From Candidatus Omnitrophota bacterium (GTDB lineage Bacteria > Omnitrophota > Gorgyraeia > 2-01-FULL-45-10): DNA of 64,000 nucleotides. The stretch covers positions 1 through 64,000 of the forward strand of contig JBAZKM010000011.1 in the NCBI GenBank assembly GCA_041650805.1, in the 5' to 3' direction. A model generated the notes under the pieces. The model made no database searches and was not told where the DNA came from. It was given only the letters and a program-made list of their open reading frames with translations. The position numbers were made by a program, and so were the translations under genes. Positions 51,773 to 60,826 of the stretch are shown piece after piece (positions within the stretch are counted from its first letter, which is position 1; each line of letters starts with the position of its first letter).

Positions 51773-51885
51773 TTAATGTCAAATGTCCAATTACAAATGT
51801 CAAATTAATGTCCAATTTTTAATTTCAAATTTGACATTGGCCATTGGGAATTAATTTGGAATTTGACATTGGGAATTGGAAATTA
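51773..51885 (+). repeat. long AT-rich heptamer repeat, partly palindromic
   Basis: The gap 51748-51953, the largest in the window, is mostly filled by degenerate 7-nt units: AATGTCA, AATGTCC, AATTACA, AATGTCA on the left and ATTTGAC, ATTGGCC, ATTGGGA ... ATTTGAC, ATTGGGA, ATTGGAA on the right. The right half is broadly the reverse complement of the left, so an extended hairpin is possible. Much lower GC than the genes around it. No coding potential seen. Confidence 0.85.
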
Positions 51886-51936
51886 GCGTATTAAATAATT
51901 CCTTGCTAATTTCAGCTCATTGCTATAGTATTATAT

Positions 51937-51945
51937 TGGTATAAT
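51937..51945 (+). promoter_or_regulatory. candidate extended -10 promoter, possibly leaderless
   Basis: TGG followed by a perfect TATAAT (51940-51945) forms an extended -10 element; no good -35 is seen 16-18 bases upstream. The ATG at 51954 is eight bases after the box, with no Shine-Dalgarno between, the same geometry as at 21713/21727. It lies just downstream of the repeat tract and would restart transcription for the second membrane-protein block. Confidence 0.5.
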
Positions 51946-51953
51946 TATAACCA

Positions 51954-53972
51954 ATGGGCGACTCACATCCAAAGACACTTTCGTTGCTTTCGGAACTCGC
52001 GCCGTATCTGGCGATAGCGGCCGTGGCGTGGTATATCTTCCGCGGAATATTCGCCTCGGGTCTCATGTCGGGTTACGACAATTCCCTCCATTATTACGAC
52101 GCGTGGTACCTGACGCAAGTCCTCATACCGCATAACCACTGGATAAGCGGCTGGACGATGCAGCATATGGCGGGGATGCCCATCCTCGTAGATTATTGCC
52201 AGCTCCCTTTCCTGGCGATAGCATTTCTGAACGCCGCATTATCGATCCCGTTGGAGGCCGCTTATAAGATCATGGTCCTGGCAAGCTACGCGCTGCTCGG
52301 CGCAGGATTCTATGCGGTATCTGCGCGCAGGTTCGGTAGGGTGGCGTCTCTCCTTACGGCTGCATGCGTAATGCTGCAGAAAGACATATACCTTGACAGG
52401 ATATTGAACGGAGTATGGACCAATTATCTGGCGATAGGGATGCTGCTCATATTCCTTCACCTCCTGGACAGCTATAGCGAGTCCCTTACGCCCCGGAGGG
52501 CGGTTGCTTTGGGGCTGCTGCTCGGCTCGATCATCCTGACGCATATATTCGTCGCCATATTCGCTTTTCTGCTGCTGGCCATCTACCTGGCGCCGTATAT
52601 GAGGGAGATGCGCAGGTGCCGGATGGCGGGCAAAGCGTACCTCTATCTCCTGATACCTGTCCTGGGTTTTGCGATCGCGTCATACTACCTTTACGGCTTC
52701 CTGACTTCGCGCAGTTATTTTGAGCCTTATTCCTCGAAAGACCTCTTCGCCGGATTGGAATGGAGCGCCAAAGCGCTCATAGGCCCTGTGGACGGATTTA
52801 CGGACTTAAGGTCGGTCGTCGCCCAGGTACCCGTATTTATACGTATCATATTCAGTTTCCTGGGGCTGGTGATATTCCTGAAGGGGGAGGGGGATGAACG
52901 CATAAGACGTTTTCTGGGCTGTTCGGTAGCTTTCACATTGCTGGCCCTCGTCCTCTTCAGCGACATCCTCCCGAATATCTTCGGGCCGTGGCGCCGGCTC
53001 CCTTTTGTGGGGGCTCTCCAGACGAACAGGTTCCTAGTGTATGTGCATATAGGGGCCTATCTCTTTGCGGCTTACGGCATATCGAAGTTCCTGGCGAGAT
53101 CCGGAAAGAAGGTCATCCTTTCGGCCGCGCTGATCATCGCCGTATCTGCCGCAATGGCCGCAAACTATTCCGGTTTTGCCGCCGCGGCATCGCGTACACT
53201 GGACGAGTCGCAGAGTATGGCGGATCTCCGGAAGGTCTGGGCCTGGGTCAGCGCGAATGCGGGCAGGGATGGTTCGAGGGTCGTTTACCAGGACACGATA
53301 GGCAATATAGACGATCCGATCTTCTCGCGAAGCGACGTCTTCGCCGTCTCCGGCGTATTTACGGGAGTCGCTCAGATAGGCGCATCCCGCGCCGCCTCAC
53401 CGTTCCCGCAGGAAAGATATATGCGTAACGACGGCGGCCGGATATTCGGCAGGGACGTTGATACCATAGACGGTATATATATAAGCGGGATGATGGAGCG
53501 CTTCAACGCGGGGTATATTGTGACCGTGGAACCTCGCCTGGCGCGCTTATTGGAAGGGTCCGGGCTCTTTTTGAAAGAAGCCGGATTCGGTCCGTTTGTC
53601 ATCTTCAGGTTATCCTCCTTCAGGAGCGAATGGGTAAGATTTACGAAACAGGCAGAACTCCTGGCGCTTGCGATAGGGGAAGGGTCCGTTGACCTTACCG
53701 TGTCGAACGGATCTGCCGGCAATGAGGCATCCGTCAAGGTATCGTATCATCCGCTCTGGGAGGCGCGGGCGAACGGCAGGCCGGTCCGGCTGGGCCGGGA
53801 TGCGTATGCCATGATGACCGTCTCGCTCCCGGAGCAGGGGATATGCAGGGTCAATATGGTCTTCGACCCTGCCAGCCGGTTATGGGTCGCGATCTCGCTG
53901 GCGGCTATCGCGGCATCGGCGGCATTTCTGATATTTCCTTTACGCAATATCAGGGAGAAGTCCGATGAATGA
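51954..53972 (+). CDS. large multi-pass membrane protein, YfhO/GT-C-like
   Basis: A 672-residue protein: about 12 membrane segments in the first 430 residues, then a soluble region (about 430-640) and a final membrane segment (about 645-665). An early periplasmic loop contains GYDNSLHYYDAWYL, acidic and aromatic like GT-C first loops. The C-terminal region has HPLWEARANGRPVRL, a stretch commonly seen in YfhO and 6-pyruvoyl-tetrahydropterin-synthase-related membrane proteins. Probably a polyprenyl-phosphate-dependent transferase, but no family is certain. Confidence 0.55.
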   Translation: MGDSHPKTLSLLSELAPYLAIAAVAWYIFRGIFASGLMSGYDNSLHYYDAWYLTQVLIPHNHWISGWTMQHMAGMPILVDYCQLPFLAIAFLNAALSIPLEAAYKIMVLASYALLGAGFYAVSARRFGRVASLLTAACVMLQKDIYLDRILNGVWTNYLAIGMLLIFLHLLDSYSESLTPRRAVALGLLLGSIILTHIFVAIFAFLLLAIYLAPYMREMRRCRMAGKAYLYLLIPVLGFAIASYYLYGFLTSRSYFEPYSSKDLFAGLEWSAKALIGPVDGFTDLRSVVAQVPVFIRIIFSFLGLVIFLKGEGDERIRRFLGCSVAFTLLALVLFSDILPNIFGPWRRLPFVGALQTNRFLVYVHIGAYLFAAYGISKFLARSGKKVILSAALIIAVSAAMAANYSGFAAAASRTLDESQSMADLRKVWAWVSANAGRDGSRVVYQDTIGNIDDPIFSRSDVFAVSGVFTGVAQIGASRAASPFPQERYMRNDGGRIFGRDVDTIDGIYISGMMERFNAGYIVTVEPRLARLLEGSGLFLKEAGFGPFVIFRLSSFRSEWVRFTKQAELLALAIGEGSVDLTVSNGSAGNEASVKVSYHPLWEARANGRPVRLGRDAYAMMTVSLPEQGICRVNMVFDPASRLWVAISLAAIAASAAFLIFPLRNIREKSDE

Positions 53973-55296
53973 TATGAAGAAGACGATGGCGATATGCGTA
54001 TCCGCATTTCTCTTTTCCGCGCTGATCGGTAACAGCATGCCGCAGGCGGTAACAATAACGCTCCTGGCCGTCTCAGGCGTACTATTCATAAGGCGCTATG
54101 TGGACGGCCGGATGGTGCCCGATATGACGGCGCTCTTCCTTGCGGCATTCTTCGTACAGATCGTCCTGAGCCTGGCCATGTACGATAAGACGATCGATAC
54201 GAAGTACTGCGGTTTCTCATATATGGGGGACGATTACGTTTACGGGGATTTCGGAGCCATCGTAGGGGGCCTGTGGAGGCGCGGCATCTTCCCGGATCCC
54301 CTGCAGCTCACATACTATAATCTCATAGGCGAGAACGTCTTTCCCCAGCCCTACCAGATCTACAACGCGGTCATATTTTATCTCTTCCGGGGTAACGGCG
54401 GCCAGGTGCTCCTCATCATAAACTGCTTCTTTCACACTGCCATAATACTGCCGGTATATTTTATTTCGAAGGAGTTCGGCATAAGGCGGCAGGTCATGCT
54501 ATTCACGTTTCTCCTCTTCTTATTCTGGCCTTCAACGTTCTATTGGTCCATGTTCAATTTCAAGGAACCTCTTATACTCTTCGGGATGTTCGTCGTATTC
54601 GCCATGATATTCGTGATGAAGAGACCGCGTCTATTGACGGTTTTGATCCTTACGTTGCTCCTTGTGATGTTATATCAGCTGAAGAATTACCTGCTGGCGC
54701 TCTTCCTCGCGGTATTTCTTTACCTGGACATGTCGTGGAGATGGAGATGGAAGAATGTCGCGATACTGGCGGTATTGGTCACGCTCACATTGGTGCAGAT
54801 GATCGCGCACCCCTCGTTCTTCGACCTGGTTAAATTCGATTGCCTGCCCCTGACGCTTTACAACGCGCGGACGGCCGCTTACGTCAGCAATACCCCTTAC
54901 TTTATGGATATGCTGACTGACACGTATATTACTACGCTGCTCTATCTGCCGCTGGGGTTCTGCGCCGTATTCTTCCTGCCTTTTCTGGCGCGGCCTATGG
55001 AGTTATCTCATATTGTGGCAAATGTCGAGTCGATAGTGTGGTGGTCCCTCCTGCCTTTTATGGTCCACGGTATCTGGATCGCGTTTTCCGAAAAGGCGAA
55101 AAAAAGCTTTGTCCTTCTTTTCATATTTTTTTACTGGATACTGATACTGATACTGACCCAGGGGAATATGGGAACACTCCTGAGGCAGAAATCGATCATT
55201 TATTATATAGGGTTCATATTCACCGCGATCTCCATAGAAAGGGCGCTCGAACTTATGAGGGACAGAGGTAAGGATATATGCAAAGCCGGATCGTGA
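53965..55296 (+). CDS. multi-pass membrane protein, candidate polymerase or GT-C transferase
   Basis: A 443-residue protein with about ten or eleven membrane segments. A large loop after the third has SYMGDDYVYGDFGAIV and ENVFPQPYQIYNAVIFYL; the end has TQGNMGTLLRQKSIIYYIGF. The acidic GDD loop resembles GT-C/GT39-like proteins, and the late Arg-containing loop is compatible with a Wzy-like polymerase. It is one of the few candidates for a Wzy in the window. Overlaps the previous gene by eight bases. Confidence 0.5.
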   Translation: MNDMKKTMAICVSAFLFSALIGNSMPQAVTITLLAVSGVLFIRRYVDGRMVPDMTALFLAAFFVQIVLSLAMYDKTIDTKYCGFSYMGDDYVYGDFGAIVGGLWRRGIFPDPLQLTYYNLIGENVFPQPYQIYNAVIFYLFRGNGGQVLLIINCFFHTAIILPVYFISKEFGIRRQVMLFTFLLFLFWPSTFYWSMFNFKEPLILFGMFVVFAMIFVMKRPRLLTVLILTLLLVMLYQLKNYLLALFLAVFLYLDMSWRWRWKNVAILAVLVTLTLVQMIAHPSFFDLVKFDCLPLTLYNARTAAYVSNTPYFMDMLTDTYITTLLYLPLGFCAVFFLPFLARPMELSHIVANVESIVWWSLLPFMVHGIWIAFSEKAKKSFVLLFIFFYWILILILTQGNMGTLLRQKSIIYYIGFIFTAISIERALELMRDRGKDICKAGS

Positions 55297-56528
55297 GGTC
55301 TCTCTACATATCGTACAACGGTATCAATGAGCCGATCGTCCGCTCGCAGGTCATACCGTATCTTCGGGAGCTCTCTAAGAAGGGGATAAGATTTTACCTG
55401 CTGACGTTTGAAAAGGAGCGGCTGGACCGTTCAGAAAGAAACCGGATCCGTTCCATGCTCGATGCGCAGTTTGCCGGCGGCGCCGGCGTCGAGTGGCTCT
55501 CCCTGACATATCATAAATGGCCGTCCGTGCCGGCGAAGGTATTTGATATAGCCGCAGGGTTTATATATGCCTCTTACATCATAATGGCGCATAAGATCGA
55601 TATAGTGCATGCGCGGGCGATAGTCGCCGCTGCAGCAGGTCTGGGGCCGGCGAAGCTATTCGGCCGGAAGTTCATATTCGATACGAGGGGTATCGACTCC
55701 GAAGAGTATGTTGACGGGGCCCTGTGGCCCCGCGGGGGATTCAGGCATACCTCAGCCCGGTTTTTCGAGGACGTCATTACGAGGTCTTCCGACCGGGTGA
55801 TAGTCCTGACGGACATATTCCTCGGCATAATGAAAGAGAGGTATAAGTCCGGGAGAGAGCGGTTCTCTGCTATACCGTGCGCGGTCGATACCGGGCTCTT
55901 CAAATTCAGGGCGGAGAAGGACCCCGGGGTCGTCGAGCGCCTGAGGCTTAAGGATAAATTCGTGATCGTATATAGCGGGTCTCTCGGCACATGGTACATG
56001 CTGGGAGAGATGGTCGGCCTCTTTGCGGAGGCGATGAAACATATCGGCAATGCGCATCTTTTGATAATAACCGGCGCCGACAGGGGGATCGTGACGGATG
56101 CGATGAAGGAAGGCCTTGTAGACGAGCGCCGCGTCACGGTAATCGATGCGGCTTACGAAGAGATGCCGGGATACCTGTCGGCCTGCGATCTCGGGATATT
56201 CTTCATAAAGCCGGTCTTTTCCAAATTATCGTCGTCGCCGGTCAAATTCGCCGAATATCTGGCCAGCGGCCTGCCGGTCATAATAAATTCCGGGATCGGT
56301 GATACGGACGGGATCGTGAAGCGATATGATGTTGGGGCGGTCGTGGGGAATTTTACCGCACGGGACTATTCGGGTGCCGTGGAGTACGTGATCTCTATGC
56401 TGAAGAACGGGAAAGAAGGATTGAAGAAAAGGTGCGCCGCGGCGGCGGAGAAAGAATTTTCGCTTACGGAAGCGGTTGAACGGTACAGCAGGATATACAG
56501 CTCACTTATTACAGACAGAACAAAATAG
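55278..56528 (+). CDS. family 4 glycosyltransferase
   Basis: A 416-residue GT-B enzyme. The N-terminal domain has YISYNGINEPIVRSQVIPYL and FDTRGIDSEEYVDGALWP; the C-terminal nucleotide domain has IVYSGSLGTWYML, LSACDLGIFFIKP and SSPVKFAEYLASGLPVI with its conserved Glu. It likely adds a hexose to the lipid-linked oligosaccharide. The start lies inside the previous gene (19-base overlap). Confidence 0.8.
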   Translation: MQSRIVRSLYISYNGINEPIVRSQVIPYLRELSKKGIRFYLLTFEKERLDRSERNRIRSMLDAQFAGGAGVEWLSLTYHKWPSVPAKVFDIAAGFIYASYIIMAHKIDIVHARAIVAAAAGLGPAKLFGRKFIFDTRGIDSEEYVDGALWPRGGFRHTSARFFEDVITRSSDRVIVLTDIFLGIMKERYKSGRERFSAIPCAVDTGLFKFRAEKDPGVVERLRLKDKFVIVYSGSLGTWYMLGEMVGLFAEAMKHIGNAHLLIITGADRGIVTDAMKEGLVDERRVTVIDAAYEEMPGYLSACDLGIFFIKPVFSKLSSSPVKFAEYLASGLPVIINSGIGDTDGIVKRYDVGAVVGNFTARDYSGAVEYVISMLKNGKEGLKKRCAAAAEKEFSLTEAVERYSRIYSSLITDRTK

Positions 56529-56541
56529 AAGGAGAAGACAG

Positions 56542-57651
56542 GTGATACCTACAGCAAGGCCGTCCGTCGGCAGGGAAGAGTTGGAAAATATCGAGAAGGT
56601 ATTCGGCACAGCGTGGCTCGGCATGGGGTCCTGTGTGTATGAGTTCGAGAAAGCGATCGAGGCCTACACCGGCGCGGGATATGCCATCGCCGTGAATACG
56701 GGCACCACCGCCATACACCTGGCCCTGGCAAGCGCCGGCATCGGGCGCGACGATGAGGTCATAGTGCCGTCCCTGACATTTGCCGGCACCGTGCAGCCTA
56801 TAATAAATGTAGGGGCAGTGCCCGTCTTCTGCGAGGTGGAACCGGATACGCTCAATATCGATATATGCGACGTCAAAAAGCTTGTCACGAGAAAGACGAA
56901 GGCGATACTGCCGGTCCATTACGGCGGCATGGCATGCGATATGGACGGCCTCTTATCGATAGCTAAAAGGCGCGGCATTACGGTGATAGAGGACGCCGCC
57001 CACGCGTTCGGCTCGGAGTACAAGGATAAGAAGATAGGGAGCTTTGGCCACCTCACATGTTTCAGCTTCGATCCGATAAAGAGCCTGACCTGCGGCGAGG
57101 GAGGGGCCGTGGTCACCTCCAGCTCCAGGATGGCTGAGCGCCTCCGCCGCAAACGGCTTTTGGGGATAAGCAAGGATACATGGATGCGCTATAAGAACAA
57201 GAGGAGCTGGTTCTACGAGGTCGTCACCGAAGGGTACCGCTATCACATGAGCAATATAAACGCCGCCATAGGTCTGGCCCAGTTCAAGAAGCTGAGCGGT
57301 TTCCTGGAAAAGAAGAGAAGGATTGTCATGGAGTATGACAGCTTCTTCAAAGGCGTGGAAGGGATAGAGCTTCTGAAAAGAGATCATAAGAGGACGGCGC
57401 CTTTCAATTATACTATAAAGATAAAAAGAGCAAGGGATGAGTTCATGAGTTATATGGAGAAGAAGGGCATATCGGTCGGCGTGAATTATATACCCAACCA
57501 CATACAGCCGTTCTTTAAGAGATGGAAGCGCAGGCTTCCCGTTACGGAAAAGGTATGGCGTCAGATAGTATCGCTGCCTCTTTACTATGATATGGGACCC
57601 GATGAAATAAGGCAGGTCACGGACGCCGTCAGGGCATTTACGGAGAGTTAG
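56542..57651 (+). CDS. DegT/DnrJ/EryC1 aminotransferase, WbpE/WlbC-like
   Basis: A 369-residue PLP enzyme starting at GTG 56542, seven bases after AAGGAG; an earlier in-frame ATG lies inside the preceding gene. The PLP lysine is K180 (FSFDPIKSLTCGEGG) and D151 sits in VIEDAAHAFGS. It resembles enzymes that aminate 3-keto or 4-keto UDP sugars. With a WbpD-like acyltransferase and WbpB-like oxidoreductase 3 kb downstream, a WbpE-like role (3-amination of UDP-GlcNAc uronate) is reasonable but inferred. Confidence 0.82.
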   Translation: MIPTARPSVGREELENIEKVFGTAWLGMGSCVYEFEKAIEAYTGAGYAIAVNTGTTAIHLALASAGIGRDDEVIVPSLTFAGTVQPIINVGAVPVFCEVEPDTLNIDICDVKKLVTRKTKAILPVHYGGMACDMDGLLSIAKRRGITVIEDAAHAFGSEYKDKKIGSFGHLTCFSFDPIKSLTCGEGGAVVTSSSRMAERLRRKRLLGISKDTWMRYKNKRSWFYEVVTEGYRYHMSNINAAIGLAQFKKLSGFLEKKRRIVMEYDSFFKGVEGIELLKRDHKRTAPFNYTIKIKRARDEFMSYMEKKGISVGVNYIPNHIQPFFKRWKRRLPVTEKVWRQIVSLPLYYDMGPDEIRQVTDAVRAFTES

Positions 57652-57659
57652 GGAGATCT

Positions 57660-59210
57660 ATGAGAGTCGCTCTGATCAATCTCATGACAAAAGAAGACCA
57701 CGCGTTCGTCAATATAGGGGCGCTCTACATCGCTTCGAGTTTGCGCAAAGCCGGCCACGAGGTCAGGTTCATAGATCTCGTGAGGTACTCGCTGGATGAG
57801 AACGACATAAAGAAGATGGTGAAAGATTTCAGGCCGGACCTGATCGCCTTCAGCGGCATCATAACCGCATATTATCAGCTGGAGCCGCTCAGCAACTCGC
57901 TCAAGAGAGAGTTCGGGGATATCCCCCAGCTTGTGGGGGGATCTGTCGGACCCAGCGCTGTGAACCTGATCGAGAGATATACGGGGGCTGATTTCGTCTG
58001 CATGGGAGAGGGTGAGGAGATGGCGCCGGCCCTGCTCAGGGAGATGGCCGGCGGGAAGAGGTGGGAAAAGGTGCCCAACCTGATGTACAGGGGCGGCGAC
58101 GGGACTTTCAGGAAGTCCGAAGAACAGCAGATGTATATAGAGGACCTCGACTCCGTTCCGTATCCGGCTTACGACCTGGTCGATATGGAGTTTTACATAG
58201 CATATTCCACCAGCGTATTCAGCCTGGATCTCGGGGAGAAGGGGAGACCTTCACGCATAACGACCATGGTCGTCTCCAGGGGGTGTCCGTTCTCCTGTTC
58301 CTTCTGTTACCGCCTTATAAAGAAGTGGCGCCACCATTCTATAGATAATATAATAGCCCATTTCCGGATGATGAAGGAGAGATACGGAATAACCGCTATA
58401 GTGCTGAACGACGAGCTCATATTCGTCGACCGGAAATGGTTCATATCTTTATGCGACGCCATAGCGGCATCGGGTCTGGGCCTGCGGTTCGCATGCGGCG
58501 GGGGAAAGCCGGGCATCGTCACCGAGGAGATGATCGCCGCCATGAAGAAGGCGGGCTTCAAGCGCATAGGTTACGGCATAGAGTCCGGCAGCCCCAAGAT
58601 ACTCTCTCTTATGAAGAAGGAGGTCACCGTAGAGAAGAATTATCAGGCCCTCTATATCACCCACAAGCATGGTATAATAAGCAGGTCCAACATCGTCTTC
58701 GGCCATCCGGGAGAGGATGCGGGGACCGTCAAAGAGACGATGCGGTTCATAGAGTCGGTACAGCTATTGCAGGAAAAGTTCGGCGTACTGGACGATGAGC
58801 TCCAGATATGGTTTGCGACGGCGTACCCCGGCTCTCCTATTTATGAGCAGGCCCGTTCGAGAGGGCTCATCCCGGACGAGCGGGGGTATCTGCTGAGGGT
58901 CACGAGCCAGGCCCATTGTCATCTCAACCTTTCGGACTTCAGGTCTATGGCTCAGTTGAAGAGCGCGGTGGATAAGGGGCTCACCTGGCTGGATGTGAAG
59001 AGGTCCCTGCGGAGGAAGCGGTATGCCCGGGTATTTAAGAAATTGCAGAGGATGATCTACCTTCATATAATATATGCGCTGACATTGGGAAGATGCGCCA
59101 CCTTGAATGACGCGAAGAGGATGCTGGGCCTCCCGGAGACCAGGCCGGAGAGATTCCGCGAAACGCTCAGGAAGAGGATGGGGTGTCGTATGGAAGGGTT
59201 TTGTAAATGA
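57660..59210 (+). CDS. B12-binding-domain radical SAM protein
   Basis: A 516-residue protein with an N-terminal cobalamin domain (about 1-135, including FVCMGEGEE), linker DSVPYPAYDL, and radical SAM motif C209xxxC213xxC216 (SRGCPFSCSFCYR). YGIESGSPKIL and FGHPGED are further barrel motifs. The C-terminal 100 residues are basic and helical. Third complete member of the subclass here. Coupled to the next glycosyltransferase gene by ATGA. The target molecule is unknown. Confidence 0.8.
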   Translation: MRVALINLMTKEDHAFVNIGALYIASSLRKAGHEVRFIDLVRYSLDENDIKKMVKDFRPDLIAFSGIITAYYQLEPLSNSLKREFGDIPQLVGGSVGPSAVNLIERYTGADFVCMGEGEEMAPALLREMAGGKRWEKVPNLMYRGGDGTFRKSEEQQMYIEDLDSVPYPAYDLVDMEFYIAYSTSVFSLDLGEKGRPSRITTMVVSRGCPFSCSFCYRLIKKWRHHSIDNIIAHFRMMKERYGITAIVLNDELIFVDRKWFISLCDAIAASGLGLRFACGGGKPGIVTEEMIAAMKKAGFKRIGYGIESGSPKILSLMKKEVTVEKNYQALYITHKHGIISRSNIVFGHPGEDAGTVKETMRFIESVQLLQEKFGVLDDELQIWFATAYPGSPIYEQARSRGLIPDERGYLLRVTSQAHCHLNLSDFRSMAQLKSAVDKGLTWLDVKRSLRRKRYARVFKKLQRMIYLHIIYALTLGRCATLNDAKRMLGLPETRPERFRETLRKRMGCRMEGFCK

Positions 59211-60292
59211 GGCTGCTCTTTGTCCCTTACGGGACGGAACAGGCGCCTGCTACACGGTACAGGGTGATGCAGTATATCCCGCATTTAAAGGCCCGCGGCA
59301 TAGAGTGCCGCGTCTTCTCCGCCATCTCCAGATTTTCGACATCGGTTATGATAATGTCGCCGGACTTCGCCCCGCCGGCGAAGTTCCTGTACTACTTATA
59401 CATATTCGTCGAGCGCCTCTTCCGGCTCCTCGCGATAATAGCGGTATCCGCGAGATACGACGCGGTCTTCCTGCAGAGGACTACGTTCCCCATGCGCCTG
59501 GAGCTCCTGCTTCGCCTGGTCAATCCGCGCATAATATTCGATATAGACGATGCCATATACCTGCCGGACAAGAAAGAAGAGAGTATCATAGGGAAGATCA
59601 AGAAGTATGTGAAGAAGAGCGAAGTCGTGCATGTACTCCGTGTATCCAGGTGTGTCATAATAGAGAACGAGTATATAGGCAGCTTCGTGTCGAACTATTG
59701 CGGCAATGTATTCAAGATACCGGGTCCTATAGATACGGACCGTTTTTCCGCCGGGGAAAGGCAGGGACGCCAGGCCGAGGTGGTGATAGGCTGGATAGGT
59801 TCGCCGGCGACGACGGTATACCTGCATATGCTCGACCGCATATTTAAAGAGCTCGCTTCGAAATACGGTAACTTACGGTTCAGGTTCATAGGAATAGGGC
59901 GGTATGACGATCCCGGCGTTCCGTTCGAACGGATCGCATGGAGTTATGACACCGAGGTCAAGGAGCTCCGGAGGTTCGACATCGGGGTCATGCCGATGCC
60001 GGATGACGAGTGGACGAAGGGGAAACTCGGGTGTAAGATGCTCCAGTATATGTCCGTAGGTATACCGGCAGTCGTCTCATATACGCCGACCAACGCGGAG
60101 ATAATAAAAGACGGTGAGAACGGGTTCTTCGTGAAGTCCGGCGAATGGACGGAGGTCCTTTCGCCGCTGATAGAGGATGGATCCCTCAGGAGAAGGATAG
60201 GCGCAAGGGGCAGGGAGACGATACTGGATAAGTGCTCCCTGACCGGGAATACCGATGTGCTGGTAGAGATAGTCAAGAAGATGGCGGCTTGA
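59207..60292 (+). CDS. family 1/4-type glycosyltransferase, paralogue of 49400
   Basis: A 361-residue GT-B enzyme with the same plan as the protein at 49400. FDIDDAIYLP (FDFDDAIYLS there), GWIGSPATTVYL, DIGVMPMPDDEWTKGKLGCKMLQYMSVGIPAV and a C-terminal helix are visible. The two may add related sugars at different positions. Its stop codon TGA forms part of the -35 box of the promoter at 60289. Confidence 0.78.
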   Translation: MRLLFVPYGTEQAPATRYRVMQYIPHLKARGIECRVFSAISRFSTSVMIMSPDFAPPAKFLYYLYIFVERLFRLLAIIAVSARYDAVFLQRTTFPMRLELLLRLVNPRIIFDIDDAIYLPDKKEESIIGKIKKYVKKSEVVHVLRVSRCVIIENEYIGSFVSNYCGNVFKIPGPIDTDRFSAGERQGRQAEVVIGWIGSPATTVYLHMLDRIFKELASKYGNLRFRFIGIGRYDDPGVPFERIAWSYDTEVKELRRFDIGVMPMPDDEWTKGKLGCKMLQYMSVGIPAVVSYTPTNAEIIKDGENGFFVKSGEWTEVLSPLIEDGSLRRRIGARGRETILDKCSLTGNTDVLVEIVKKMAA

Positions 60293-60317
60293 CCCGTCCA
60301 CATTCTGATGTTATACT
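60289..60317 (+). promoter_or_regulatory. strong candidate internal promoter with extended -10
   Basis: TTGACC (60289-60294), exactly 17 bases, then TATACT (60312-60317) preceded by TGT, an extended -10. The predicted start near 60324 is followed at once by TAAGGAG (60327-60333), seven bases before the ATG at 60341. It would give the WbpD-like/WbpB-like genes their own transcript. Confidence 0.65.
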
Positions 60318-60340
60318 GAAATGACCTAAGGAGTATATCC

Positions 60341-60826
60341 ATGCCGATAGCCAAAGATGTCCGTCTGGGAAAGGGTGTTGTCATACCGCAGCCGGAGCTG
60401 GTCAACCTTTACGGGTGTGTCGTCGGCGCCGGCACAAAGATAGGGGCGTTCGTCGAGATACAGAAGAACGCCGTTATAGGCGAGCGCTGCAAGATATCAT
60501 CCCATTCGTTCATATGCGAGGGCGTGACCGTAGAGGATGAGGTATTTATAGGGCACGGCGTCATCTTCATAAACGACCGCTACCCCAGGGCTACCGCATC
60601 GGGAAAGATGAAGACGGATGAGGACTGGGCCGTGACGCCTATACGCGTGAAGCGCGGCTCATCTATCGGCAGCAATGCCGTCATCATGTGCGGTGTCACC
60701 GTGGGGGAGAAGGCGATAATCGGCGCCGGAGCAGTAGTCACGAAAGATGTCCCCGGCCATGCGATAGTCGCCGGTGTGCCCTCCAGGGTAATAGGAGATG
60801 TGCGTAAAAAAGGAGTCGAGCGATGA
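60341..60826 (+). CDS. left-handed beta-helix acyltransferase, WbpD/WlbB-like
   Basis: A 161-residue hexapeptide-repeat transferase: the repeats run from GCVVGAGTKIGAFVEI to KAIIGAGAVVTKDVP, with HGVIFINDRYPRA in the loop holding the catalytic His. Length and the FINDRYPRA segment fit UDP-2-acetamido-3-amino-uronate N-acetyltransferases (WbpD/WlbB). It would acetylate the 3-amino group using acetyl-CoA. The next gene is the matching WbpB/WlbA-like oxidoreductase, ATGA-coupled. Confidence 0.83.
   Translation: MPIAKDVRLGKGVVIPQPELVNLYGCVVGAGTKIGAFVEIQKNAVIGERCKISSHSFICEGVTVEDEVFIGHGVIFINDRYPRATASGKMKTDEDWAVTPIRVKRGSSIGSNAVIMCGVTVGEKAIIGAGAVVTKDVPGHAIVAGVPSRVIGDVRKKGVER

Noticed and set aside
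51773..51885. CRISPR array
   Set aside because: Units are 7 nt, contiguous and degenerate, with no spacers and no cas genes.
59107..59847. Plus-strand open frame of 246 codons overlapping the radical SAM and GT4 genes
   Set aside because: Covers parts of two well-supported genes in another frame, has no recognisable domain and a skewed Arg/Pro/His composition.
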